A stretch of DNA of 64,000 bases, taken from contig PDUO01000024.1 of NCBI GenBank assembly GCA_003008705.1, forward strand, positions 375,120 to 439,119, in the 5' to 3' direction. Shown in pieces: positions 1 through 10,424 of this stretch (position 1 is its first letter; each line of letters starts with the position of its first letter). Under the pieces are notes generated by a model. That model was given only the letters and a program-made list of their open reading frames with translations, made no database searches and was not told where the DNA came from. The translations under genes and the position numbers were made by a program. The stretch is from Pezicula radicicola. Its lineage: Eukaryota; Ascomycota; Leotiomycetes; Helotiales; Dermateaceae.

Positions 1-808
1 GCAGTTGCTGGGCGGCTGATATTGGAGTAGCAATACGCAAGACGAACTGCTATTGTGAGGTAACCGTCGACGATGAATATCCTAGGAGCGTTTAGTAAAT
101 AGTGTATAGTAAGAAATGATGAATCTGAACTTACTATCTCCAATCGTGGCAGCCATTGGCATTATGAATATATACAATTCCATAAGCGAGAATATTAGAT
201 ACAATATTTACGGCGATATTGGAGACTATAAGTATGCTCATTCTCCATTGCAGATCGATAACTAGATAATATAGAGAACAGACGAAGACACAGCCTGGAA
301 TAAGACCAGAGTCAAAAATCCCAACTAAGAAACGAGTCGCAAATAATGCCGAGTAACTTTTGTCAAAGCCTTGGCCAAATGAACGAGACCTGTTTGAAGT
401 AGTTAGTAACTACTCATCTCGATTCTTAATGCCTTCAAATCACATACCTAAGAGAGCGGTTATTACAGACAGATATCTCATATACGAGAAGTGGTATTTC
501 CTCTCAAGTAATCGCACTAAACGATTGCTAGGTACCTCAAACAAAATTAACGGCACTAGGGGAATTACAATCGCAATGAAAGCCTTTGTTACAGTCATCT
601 TTCAGTCTACTGGCAATTTCTGGATCGTTGCTGCCCCAATGTTTGTCCGTCCCATGAGCGAAAGAAAGTTGAGAGGGAGCATTGGCACGAGGTGAAGATC
701 AACTTTAAGTGCTAATTTTCGATCGAACTTAGAGAAGCTATTATTGTTGATGAAATCATTGCTGAGTTCTGCTGCAGAGGACTTGAGAGCCTCGTCTTTC
801 TCCTGCAT
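1..808 (-). pseudogene. Decayed MFS transporter (allantoate/nicotinate permease type), running off the window
   Basis: Reading leftward from an ATG at 808, the frame gives the start of a Dal5/Tna1-type major facilitator: a hydrophilic leader, then a first helix ending in the family motif GRTNIGAATI near 640. The family sequence continues (FEVPSN near 530; ATRFLVGIFDSG near 300; LQWRMSIL near 230; IFIVDG near 75) but is broken. A TGA follows KLPVD at about 602. The frame does not join cleanly across the candidate intron at about 380-450. At about 140 the conserved Trp codon split by an intron reads TA|G, a stop, where TG|G is expected. A G-to-A change of that kind fits RIP. Several lesions in a recognisable protein argue for a pseudogene; assembly errors are the alternative. 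The left end lies outside the window. Confidence 0.62.
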
Positions 809-1474
809 CGATGGTACGATCACCGACTCGGACGGTACTGTCGCTATCGTAACTCAGGGGTTGGTACTCCCACAATGTCCAAAAGCAGAAGGTGAATAGA
901 TTCGAAGCTGAAGAAAGTAGACAAGTCATGTTTACTTCAGGACCACAAAAGTTGAGGCAGGTGTATGTTAGAAGGTAGATAGATGCAAAGAAAGAGTGGG
1001 CCTCGGCGTGGACAATCGATTCCCGCTTCTTGTATCCTTCTAATTCAGACTACTGGTGGGAATTATCTCTTCACCTTGCTGCATCTACTTATAATCTGCA
1101 TGTTAGACGCATTTGGACGAAGATGCATTCCCGCTAACAACGATTCCCTGGTGTGCAATCGTATGGTTTCGTACCATTCTCCAATCACTAAGCGAAGAAC
1201 GCCCCTTGATTACCTAATTAAGCGACAATTCCCAGGGACATGGTTACCGGCGGCAAGGTAGCGGTTCCGCATACCTATCAATTAAAGAGAGTCTTTTTGG
1301 TTGGCTCAAATTTAATCTAAACTAAGAACGATACCTACTTCTCAAGATAAACGAATGGATAGTCCCTCAGCGCGAATCCAGCTCCGTACATCCATCTGGT
1401 GCAATATAGACTACAACCTCTTCACACACCTCGAACTCATTACTCTCACCAAAAAATTAAAAGAATAAAAAATA
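809..1474. other. Intergenic, no gene seen
   Basis: This 666-base stretch separates the decayed transporter from the monooxygenase. Short open frames exist but none carries a recognisable domain or a supported splice structure. The last 100 bases are A-rich and lead into the monooxygenase start, so they probably include its promoter and leader. Confidence 0.6.
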
Positions 1475-2761
1475 ATGACCACTAAACCCAAATTCCGAAT
1501 TGCCATAGTAGGATCAGGACCAATCGGAAAACTAATACTGAGCTCAGTAAAACCACACCCACGCATCTCGTACACACAATATGAAGCCGAAACATTGCCA
1601 CTCCGTCCCTCCTTCGGATACGGAATAGGACCACAAACACTCTCAACGACGCAAACTCTCAACCCAAAAATCGGCAAACGACTCCATAATGAATGTATTA
1701 TTAGTCCCGTATGGATGAATTTCTACCATGGCGGGAAAGAAGAGAGATTACCTACTATTGAGGTACCTTCCGGAGTGTATGGTCGAATTGGTCGCGAAGA
1801 ACTGTTGGAATTGCTTGATTCTTTTGGTCCTGATGGTTTTGAAATTGGGTATGGAAAGAGACTCAAGACAGCTGAGAAGGTTGATGGTGGAGAGTTGAAG
1901 TTAGGGTTTGAGGATGGGAGTGAAAGTTATGCGGATGCGATATGGGCTTGCGATGGGATGAATTCTCTTTGTCGCCAGCTTATTCAAGGATCCGAGTATC
2001 GGCCTGCAACATATTCAGGACATGTGGCATTCAGGGGAAAGGTTGATAGCAAGAAAGTTGAGTCAGCTGCTGGGAAACAGTTTGCCGAGGAGACTTTTAT
2101 GTTTATTGGGGTGAAAGGTTGGCATATATTAATCTTCCCAATTGGAGGTGGAAGGTTTACGAATATTGCTGCTTTCGCTGTTGAAGAGGTACAGAAGAAA
2201 CGCGGAAGACTGTACGAAACGAGTACGGAGGAACTACTGTCTTACTTTCCTGGTGCAAACGAAATCGTTCAAACTGTCTTGAGAGTATGTAGGAAGCTTT
2301 CTATAATCCAACCCCCACCCTCATGCTAACAAAATATCAAGTTACTCAACGATCAACCGGGAGGATGTACCTGCCTCGAACTAACATCGATGGAGAAGCT
2401 CGAGACTTTCTATAATGAAGACTTGTGTATGACAAGTTTCGGGGACGCAGCAAACGGAATGTTACCTCACGTCGCAGGTTCAATGTCCACAGGCTTCATA
2501 GGCGTTACTACCTTCCTGCACGAAGAACTTAATCCTCGGATTCAGGATTTGAGCCAGGATGCTACTCATGATGAGATTCGTAAGGTTCTGATAGCGGCGA
2601 GTGCTGGATATGAGAGGAAGCATAAATTTTTAGCGCAGAAGTTGGTAGATTATTCGAGGGAGCAAGGTGCCGTTTTCAGTGGTGGCGTCCTAGAAGTGGA
2701 GGAGTTACAGAGGAGACCGAGGTTTTTATGGGATGCTGCTTCCCATGACTATGCAGTGTAG
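1475..2761 (+). CDS. FAD-dependent monooxygenase (salicylate hydroxylase-like)
   Basis: Two exons, 1475-2284 and 2342-2761, give 409 residues. The intron starts gtatgt and ends atcaag after a tgctaac branch site, and the frame continues across it. Residues 13-18 (GSGPIG) at the end of a beta strand are the dinucleotide-binding GxGxxG of class A flavin monooxygenases. The C-terminal exon has the second FAD motif, GDAANGMLPHVAGS. The size fits the family, which hydroxylates aromatic or polyketide substrates using FAD and NAD(P)H in the cytosol. The substrate cannot be read from sequence. No polyketide synthase or other pathway gene sits beside it, so a stand-alone catabolic or detoxifying role is as likely as secondary metabolism. 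The start is an ATG in an A-rich leader and no better ATG lies upstream. Confidence 0.88.
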
Positions 2762-3177
2762 GGAATCATGTGCTGTAACCTTTCAAACCGACAAGCAGAA
2801 TTTATTTTCAATATCCTATTAATATTTTGTTTCTCCAATCCAAACTTTTTCATTAGACTGGATTGGTGGGAATGTATTCTGAATAGCTGCAAAATTTATG
2901 ACACGCCCGAATACTGTCACTTTATGCCCAAGGTATTATAAGATTAATAGATTAATCGCAAGGTAGCATGTGCTTGCAAAAAAAACATCTATATTTGAAG
3001 TCAAGTGAGACATGGAACTGGCCTTGAATATATAGTATGTCATTAGGTATTTATCCACATTACCAACACAGCGAACCAACAGCCCCAATACGCCCACAAT
3101 ACAAACTCCTAGTCATGCAATCATTACCTCCATGTCCTCATTACACTTCAACAATAGAACACAACCTTAGAAAGGCC
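2762..3177. other. Intergenic between convergent genes
   Basis: About 416 bases between the monooxygenase stop and the BUB1 stop, AT-rich in the first half. It probably holds the two 3' ends and polyadenylation signals. No coding or structured feature was seen. Confidence 0.6.
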
Positions 3178-6100
3178 TCATTTCCTTCCCTTGCCCATCC
3201 CGGCCTCCAACTTTCTAATGCCACCTTGCAAGCCCGTACCTTTCTCCGAGTTCGCCTCGAGCCATTCCTCCATCCCTTCCCTCACTGCCTTCATGCTCTT
3301 CAGAACCGGTAGTTTTGCGCCTTCCTCACCCTCCAAATGTTGCAATGAATTAAGTAAGAGATCAAAAGCACCGGCCCATATATCCGTCTGCCAGTACCTC
3401 TTCAAATTTTCCTTAATCCGCCAGGTCTTTGTAGCGCCGGCACCGAGCTTAGTCTCTTGGTCTTTAGCTACGATCGTATCGATGTATTTTCCAAAAAGCA
3501 TACTGTGGATTATACCTGCGAGGCCATGATAGTCGATTTGGTACGTCCAAGGGCGCAATTCCCGCATTTCAGCGCAGTCTTGAGGCGTTGTCTTCCAATC
3601 CGCGATAAACTGTACGTCCGGTTTGAACACCTTCATGTCAATTCCGCGACCGAAATCGATGAGCGCAATACCCTTCTTGTTCCAGCAGCCTGTGCCATCT
3701 CGTCGGAAACGGGGCGACCAGACTGCTTCGTCAGGTATCGCGTCGAAGCGAACAAGGCAGTTGTCTGCTTTTAAATCGCCATGTAGGAGACCTTTGGCAT
3801 GGAGAGCCTCAATAGTGCGGAATAGCTCGATGGTAAAGAACATCACAAGCGCTTCGTCCATAACACCAACGCCACCAGGAATACTTGAGTCTGCTCGCGC
3901 CACATTGATGATATCGAGTAGCGTGCCTTGCTCACGGAATTCTTCTATCAGGTAGCATTCATCCTTGTAAAGATGCATTTCGTAAACGTTGATGACACTT
4001 TCAGCGGCCCTAGAGACTCCGAGTCGTCGCTTGGCTTGTCTCATGATGTAGAACTCCCATGCTGTAGGAGGGTCTTCCATCTTGAGAGCTTCGAGTCGCC
4101 TCCGTCCAAAGTGATCAAATGAACCTTTGCCCATGACAGCTGCAGCATTTTCGTCTTGTTCTACGTCTTCCTCTGCAACGTTTTCAAGAAGATATACTGG
4201 AGCAAATGCGCCGGCCCCGAGTTCCCTCTTAACCTTGTACTGCCTGTCAGTGCCGGGGAAGCGCAAGGTTGGAGGCATGGCAAGGTTAGTCATTGTCTTA
4301 TCGCTGGAGTTCTTGCTCATTTTTGACATGGCTTTAGCAAACTTCCTGATTTCTGGACCCCTGTTTCGGATGACATCTTTGTGTTCGAAGAAGCCTTCGT
4401 AAGTGCTCAGCGGTGGCTGAAGCTTTTCAAATATCAAGTTGCGAGTATAATCATCAACTGGGTTACATTGGCTATCAGGAATGAGAGGACCTTTGTGAGC
4501 AATTTCTTTGGCCAAAGGTCCACCGTTTGCCTGAGCCTTAGCCGCTGTAGTCTTGTTTGTCTTGGCGCTTTTGCCGAGGAGTGGTTGTGGTATCCTCTCA
4601 TTTGGCCTTGACTCGTTAACAATCTCTGAAAAAGGACTGCTCATGAGTTCTGGATCGGTCACAGGACGGACAGGAGGTTTTGCCTTGCTAGGAGTCTTGG
4701 AGCTGAAGTAATCCTTTTGAGCCAGGATCGTCGACATGCCAAGCGATGACTCTGTCTTCTCTGCAATTGGTGTCATGAAGGGAAGACGGTTTTGAGAAAC
4801 TTGTGAAGGATCACGATAAGGACGCATGGGTGCTTCATAATCCTCGGGGGGTATTGGGACGAACATGGTCCTCGACGTAGGTGGAAGATCAGGAGATACT
4901 GGAGTAGCCAAGTCGGACTCAGCGCCATCTACTGACTGAATATCGGATAGCTTGACTTCTATTGGGTCAAACTCATCTTCGTCATCCGCCTCTGTAAATC
5001 TAGACCCTTGGGTATCCTCTTCATCGTTGACGTCGGGTACGTGTTTTCTGGTGGTGAACTCTGACCATTCACTGACACTTTTCACATCAGATGTCTCGTC
5101 ATCTCCTGCCTCGCTTGTTGCTGGAAAACGGCTTGTTCCTGTCTCGTCGTCCCCTGCTTCGCTTGTTGCTGGAAAATTGCTTGTGTCGTCGTCACCTGCT
5201 TCGCTAGTAGCTAGTCGGCCAGTTCCTGTACTTTCACCATCGGTAGTATAGTCTCCATCTGTCTCATCTCCATCGTCATCCGAGCTTTCTTCTTCTTCCT
5301 CCTCTTCCTCTTCTACAGTTGATTTCAAAGGTTGGCTGAAAAGTTCATAGATTTCATCTGTGGCCGCTTTGGTGTGAAGAGTTACAGTTTGCTCTTTCGA
5401 AGCCTTCCGCTTCTTCATTTTGGGGCCAGACGGCGACGAGAGCTTGGTTTGGACTTTGTATGTTAGTACCTTAAACGATAGAAGCAGAACCTTAATACAT
5501 ACTGATCTGTGTTTCGTTGACTTCTTTGATCTTCATTTTTCGGTTTCGTGCACTGCGTCCACCTTCTTGCGCAGCCCCGTTCTCATCTACTAACGGAACA
5601 GTGGTGTCCCGATGTATGACCATCTTTTCTTTAACACCACGACTAATTGTATCAATGCTATTATTAGTCTCCAGTGTTATATCTAGCGAGTTCGACATCT
5701 CATTTTCACTATGCAAAGTCGTCTCAGGCTCCCAAACCTTTGAAAGCCATCCTCGATGTGCTGCTCGCAGCTCCTCAAAACTCAATTCTGTTCCGATAGC
5801 GTTAGGGTTAGGATATACAGCTTCTAAATTGACAAATATACGTTCACTTCGTCCGGTTCGTGGGTTCACTATTACTTGCTCTTTCGATGGTGAAATAAGT
5901 TGTGGATTTGGGATATGAATTTGACGAGAAGACTGAAATACAAAACGCCAAACAGCCATTAATTAGTCCTATTATCATCAACATATGTATGACCAGGGGA
6001 AAAATAGAAATCGGCTTACCTCGTCCTTAAAAATCGCCATCTTCGTGGTACTCTTTTTCCCACCTGCTTTCAAAGTTTCGCCGACCCAAGGTTGAGGTTC

Positions 6101-6982
6101 CATTACATTTTCCTTCTTGCGATCTGCTAACGATCCAATAGTGTCCCATCCTTTCGTGCTCTCAGCACCACCAATTGCTGGTGCTGCAGTATCTGCATCT
6201 GAAAATATGGCTAGTTTTTGTCTCCCGCTCTTGGTTTTCCCTGAGCCTCCGACACCTGGACTTGGTCTTGGTGCCTGTGGATTAGCAGAAGTCGGTGCAG
6301 CGTAAGGATCGATCTTGGCAGCAAGCGCTGGTCGCACCGTTGGGAGTGCTGGCGAGGCAGGTTCATTCGCATTTTGGGGCCTTTGTGCTAATCGAGTCTG
6401 GAATTCGTTGAATTTACGCAAGAGTCGGGGAGCTGGTCTCGCTTCTCTCTCGATGCCTAACATGTATACCTCCTCTGCTTGTGTCCATCGTCCAGCACCC
6501 TCTAGCCAGGCTGCAAACTCTTCGTAGAATAGAGCCAGTCCCTCCGCAATGTTATGGCGTGCTAAGAAAGCGAACGTCTCGCGCGGAGTATCTGAAAAGA
6601 ATCGGATATACTGAAGCCAAAGTTTCAGGTACCTAGGATCGTTCTTATATTGTGATGATGTGAGAAAGGATTTGGTCGCGCGTTCGAGGAGAGGAAGGAG
6701 TTGCGACTGTGGTGTTGCTTGCGCAGATGGGTATGCATCCAAAGTCCATCGCACATAGCGGTCGTAGATATCTAATGGATCGTCTGACTCTGATATATTG
6801 ACGAGCTCTGCTTCGTACTCTTGTCTCGCTGCGTCGTTGAGATCTCTGGTGTTGGATGGTGTAGGGTTTGGCTGGAGAGGTGAGTAGAGTTGTGCAAGTG
6901 CGCGTGCTGATCGTCCGCTGGGAAGGGATTGAATGTTCTCTTTCTGCGCCTCAATCACCTCGAAATCGATGAGATCCTCCAT
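3178..6982 (-). CDS. BUB1: Spindle assembly checkpoint kinase BUB1 (MadBub type)
   Basis: Three exons, 6982-6020, 5932-5503 and 5453-3178, sum to 3669 nt and 1222 residues. Both introns have good GT..AG ends, and the second has a perfect tactaac branch site. The N-terminus is the Mad3/BUB1 homology TPR region, with RSARAL near residue 22 and LWLQYIRFF further on. KEN boxes lie at about residues 14-16 and 290-292, the second followed by PWVGETLKAGG. The middle is acidic and low complexity. The C-terminus is a kinase with LLHGDLKADNCL (HGD in place of HRD, as is usual for Bub1) and DFG. It acts at kinetochores, phosphorylating histone H2A and helping inhibit APC/C-Cdc20. The first ATG of the TPR reading (6982) was chosen; the frame upstream has only a TTG. 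Having both KEN boxes and a kinase suggests the unsplit ancestral MadBub form. Confidence 0.95.
5097..5216 (-). repeat. Short tandem repeat inside BUB1
   Basis: Three imperfect copies of a unit of about 45 bases encode ATSEAGDD(D/E)T separated by short spacers. They sit in the acidic linker between the TPR region and the kinase domain. A run of nine glutamates lies just N-terminal of it. Copy number probably varies between strains. Confidence 0.75.
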
Positions 6983-7593
6983 GGTGGTGTTGTTGTTTGG
7001 CGTCAATTAGTTGCGTTGGGTGTCGTGTGTAGTGTTTCGATGTTGACGGCAATCGCGAAAACATCAAAGGCGCCTGTTATCGCTGGTTGCCGAGACAACC
7101 ATCTACGCCACGAAAATTAAGTGCAATCGGATTTTCGGATGCACACCCATACTGTGGAGATCACCAAAATAATGACCACTCAAGTATTGCACAAATGGAA
7201 TTAGGGTCATATGAATAAAATGCAGCCAAATGCAGTGTCTCCAATCTTTATTCCCATGCTAAATTCAATCCGGCTTATATTCTGCTCAGCACACTTCTTT
7301 GCGATTATGATCGCAGTAATGCTTTGTATCATAGCATATCCTTCCATCGGATAAGTTCTTATAAGTGTTTGATGGGGAGAAGGAAAAATGCTAGAAGTTG
7401 TGGTGGACGTGACGCTATACTCCCTCTAGCACGCATGAGATAGACACCGAAAATGTGCATCACTCAATGATGAGAACGATTGCCATTTAGTGTGATATAC
7501 CAGAACGCAGTACATGTACTCCGTACGGTCCTTTGTCTCAAGATTATACGCTAGTCTCCCCTTTCCCTCTTCGCTTAGCTACCGTAGCGTTGG
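6983..7593. promoter_or_regulatory. Intergenic, upstream of BUB1
   Basis: About 611 bases upstream of the BUB1 start and downstream of the next gene, so it should hold the BUB1 promoter. No ORF with recognisable content and no clear TATA or operator was identified. Confidence 0.4.
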
Positions 7594-8108
7594 CTACAAT
7601 AGCTGCAGAAACGCACCTACAAAGCAAGCCATAGCTGGAATATCGGCAACAATCATACGAACAGTATGAAGTTTGAGCCAATATCTTAACCAATCCTTTG
7701 TCTCAGTAGCAGGTCCATAGACGATTCTCTCCATAGCCTTAGCGTCCTACAGAACTTAGACTGCATCAAAGTTTCTGGCATTCAGAAGTGAAAAACTTAC
7801 AATAGGGCCAAAAATGTAATGTCCTAAAGCAAACACAGCTCCCCATCCATAGAGACTCTTCGCCGTACCTAAGCTATGCTTCCATCCGAGGAACCCTGTG
7901 GTAGCACTCAAAGCTCCGAATCCAATCCATCCTGGAGATGTCTGATAAAGATAGCTACTCCAGAAATCTGAGAGTGATTTTGGTGGAATAGATGGTTGTA
8001 GGAAGGGAATCAATGTCCAGTATTCGGTGATGCCGAAGGTTACTGAAGCCGTGGCGGAAGGACGGGGACGAGACGGATTAGCGATGCTGGGGATTGCGAA
8101 AAAGACAT
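7594..8108 (-). CDS. Small predicted membrane protein, start uncertain
   Basis: The exon ending at 7801 and the exon 7746-7594 join in phase 0 across an intron of 54 nt (gtaagt..ctgtag). They encode about 150 residues with three hydrophobic stretches (around GFGALSATTGFLG, GWGAVFALGHYIFGP and the C-terminal MIVADIPAMACFVGAFLQ). The family is not recognised. The reading is open upstream to about 8105 but has no ATG. An ATG at 8108 is out of frame by one base at a run of five T; a sixth T would give one continuous protein. The real state could be a sequencing error, a true frameshift, or an undetected upstream exon ending at a ccccag acceptor. It lies downstream of the tannase in the same orientation, but nothing links their functions. 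Confidence 0.55.
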
Positions 8109-8651
8109 ATTGGTAATTAGAAATATATAAGGTTTTGGAGGATGGAAAGACGATGCTTCTGCTCGATGAGTTCTGCTAGTTTATTACAACTTTGGGGTGG
8201 TCTGAGGTTGATAGCTATGACATAAATATCTGTTGCTATATGTGGCACAGCAATAGTCGTGTGGCAGAACCGATGTCGCTTAGTAATTGGCTTGGCATTA
8301 GAAAGAAGCCTTAATCTAACTACATTGTAAACTTTACACTTTTTTTTACAACACAATACAATTGTCTGAACAACCTCACCATATCTAATTGTTGGCCGAC
8401 TCGCTTAGTTTTCAACATATGGACCATAAGAGAGGCCGACAATGAAATGCTACAGCATACTCTGACAGGTCAATTGGAAGTAGCCGGCATATATGGGCAA
8501 TCTACGACACATTTTATTCTGCAACTTGTACTTGCTATGGAAGCATCTCTTTATTTACTTATTAAAAGTTAAAATATTATATACAAGAATTGAATATAGC
8601 ACTATCAGTAGATCCCCTTCTCTTGTATCTCATGTCAGCACTACATTATAT
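8109..8651. other. Intergenic, AT-rich
   Basis: About 543 bases between the small membrane protein and the tannase stop codon, AT-rich and without a supported gene. It should contain the tannase 3' end and the promoter of the small gene. Confidence 0.5.
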
Positions 8652-10424
8652 TTAGTACACAGGCATTTTGAATGCATCAATATCATAATGCCAAGTATCG
8701 ATAGAGGCTTGATCGTAGACACATTCCATCGTTGTTCCATTGCTAGTCCATAGAGGTCTCAACGGCCAGAGACAGATCTGTCTGTTGTCGCCAGTATTTG
8801 CGCCATAAAAGATGGTTGAGTTAAGAAGATTTGGTTCAACGTCGTTTTCGACCCAATCAATAAGTTGATTGACACTTGTTTGTGGCCATCCTCCGTTTGG
8901 TTCATTTTCATTTGGTACGCAATGTGAACCTCCAGGGACGAGGTACAAACGATAGAATTCTTGTAGTTTGGTAGAGCTCTCGTTGTATGACAAACCAGGA
9001 AACATGATTTGTCGAACAGACTCCCAGTATCGAACAGACGATGCTGTAGGAATACTAAAATCGGATTCTCCATGCATATGAATGACTTTTGTTCCCCCTT
9101 CCTGCAAGCGGGTTAAGTCAGGCCAAGTTGTTTGGAGTGAATCTTCATATATTTGCCAGAGATCATAGATCCAGCCCTTCATCGTGTCATACGTCACGCC
9201 ATCAAGGGTAGAAAGAGTCGAGACGTTATACAATTCAAGATACCGAGTGACAAACTCGGCACCGAGCGAGCTAATGCTAACTTCCCACTTGCCTGTTGCG
9301 CTATTGTATTGTGTCTCTGCATCGGTCCAGGTCGCCGAAGGCTGGTAGGAGAAATATACACGTCGTCCTTGGGTATCGTGGAGACCATTGAGAATTGTCT
9401 TAGCGACGTCAATGGCTTTTTGAGATACCGTGCCATTCTGAGCTGGAGTAGTGCTCGGTCCAGTTTGTCTCCTGGTCTTTCCGAATTGTCTTTTTGCTTT
9501 TCCTGGAAAGCTACCGCTACTTGACGATGCAGCACAATAGTACGGAGTACCCAAAACACTGTCGATATCAAAATTAAGGCTACAAAGATCGGTTCGGGAA
9601 ATAACACCATCCGTAAGTCCGTCGAGCGGGTCACAGGCGGTAAGAGTAGCGTTTAGAATAGCCTCTAGTTCACAGGGTGGTGGATAATAATCCAACGTCT
9701 GTTCAACAACGTTTGAGTAAAGGTGTTGTATTTGTTGAAAGGCGTAACGAAAAGCAGGAGCGCCAACTGAAGCACCATCAAATTCATTGAATCGTTGAAG
9801 TTGACTCCAACCCTCTCGACCTCCCTCGGAGCAAGCCTGGTAGTATGTATAAAGCTTAGTTTCGTTCGTCATGCTGAACAAGTTCTTCGTAAACTCTTTT
9901 CCCAGAACGGTCATCTCATGAATAGCCTGGTAACCGAACATGTATGCGTTCTCCCAGTTGACGGTCCCGTTAGCAAGTAGGAAAGTAGTATCGTCTTGTC
10001 CATCGAAGCTACCGAAACCACCATCGGTAAGACCAGATACAGCACCGAGACTGACCCCGCCAGAGACGGTAGTAGCACCTGAATTGATGGCGAGGCCGCC
10101 CCCTCCTGTTGTCAAGAATCGATTTGCGAATTTGGAGGGGTCGGGAACCCAGTAAGCAACGTTGACGTTGTCATCACGCCCGTTGTGCGTGTATGCAAAT
10201 GAAATATTACAATAGTTGATAACCGCATCTGGGAAGAAGACATTCTCGGCGACAGAGTAATTTGTGCCAAGCGTTGCAACGACGGACGAGGAGTCGATTG
10301 TGATCCCATTGTAGAAACCCTCTGCTGGAAGTGCTGACTGGGCATAGGATGTGGTGCAAAGATCATTGATAGTGAGCGCAGTTGCGGGAGCCGCAATAGC
10401 TAGGAAGTAAGACACCGCACGCAT
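8652..10424 (-). CDS. Secreted tannase/feruloyl esterase family enzyme
   Basis: A single exon encodes 590 residues, typical of the family. It begins with a signal peptide (MRAVSYFLAIAAPATA) and has many N-glycosylation sequons. The catalytic Ser sits in ACSEGG near residue 197, the Asp in GESDFSIP near 452 and the His in GGSHC near 497. The Cys next to the Ser and the Cys after the His match the CS-D-HC arrangement, in which a disulfide joins the two halves of the active site. Such enzymes hydrolyse gallate or ferulate esters of plant phenolics and polysaccharides outside the cell. A short Lys/Arg/Gln-rich insert (KAKRQFGKTRRQ) near the lid could be a processing site. The ATG at 10424 was chosen for the signal peptide; an in-frame TTG 15 codons upstream is not needed. 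Confidence 0.93.
   Translation of the reverse strand: MRAVSYFLAIAAPATALTINDLCTTSYAQSALPAEGFYNGITIDSSSVVATLGTNYSVAENVFFPDAVINYCNISFAYTHNGRDDNVNVAYWVPDPSKFANRFLTTGGGGLAINSGATTVSGGVSLGAVSGLTDGGFGSFDGQDDTTFLLANGTVNWENAYMFGYQAIHEMTVLGKEFTKNLFSMTNETKLYTYYQACSEGGREGWSQLQRFNEFDGASVGAPAFRYAFQQIQHLYSNVVEQTLDYYPPPCELEAILNATLTACDPLDGLTDGVISRTDLCSLNFDIDSVLGTPYYCAASSSSGSFPGKAKRQFGKTRRQTGPSTTPAQNGTVSQKAIDVAKTILNGLHDTQGRRVYFSYQPSATWTDAETQYNSATGKWEVSISSLGAEFVTRYLELYNVSTLSTLDGVTYDTMKGWIYDLWQIYEDSLQTTWPDLTRLQEGGTKVIHMHGESDFSIPTASSVRYWESVRQIMFPGLSYNESSTKLQEFYRLYLVPGGSHCVPNENEPNGGWPQTSVNQLIDWVENDVEPNLLNSTIFYGANTGDNRQICLWPLRPLWTSNGTTMECVYDQASIDTWHYDIDAFKMPVY

Noticed and set aside
983..1261. 92-codon plus-strand frame before the monooxygenase
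   Set aside because: It ends before the promoter, shows no domain and has composition expected by chance.
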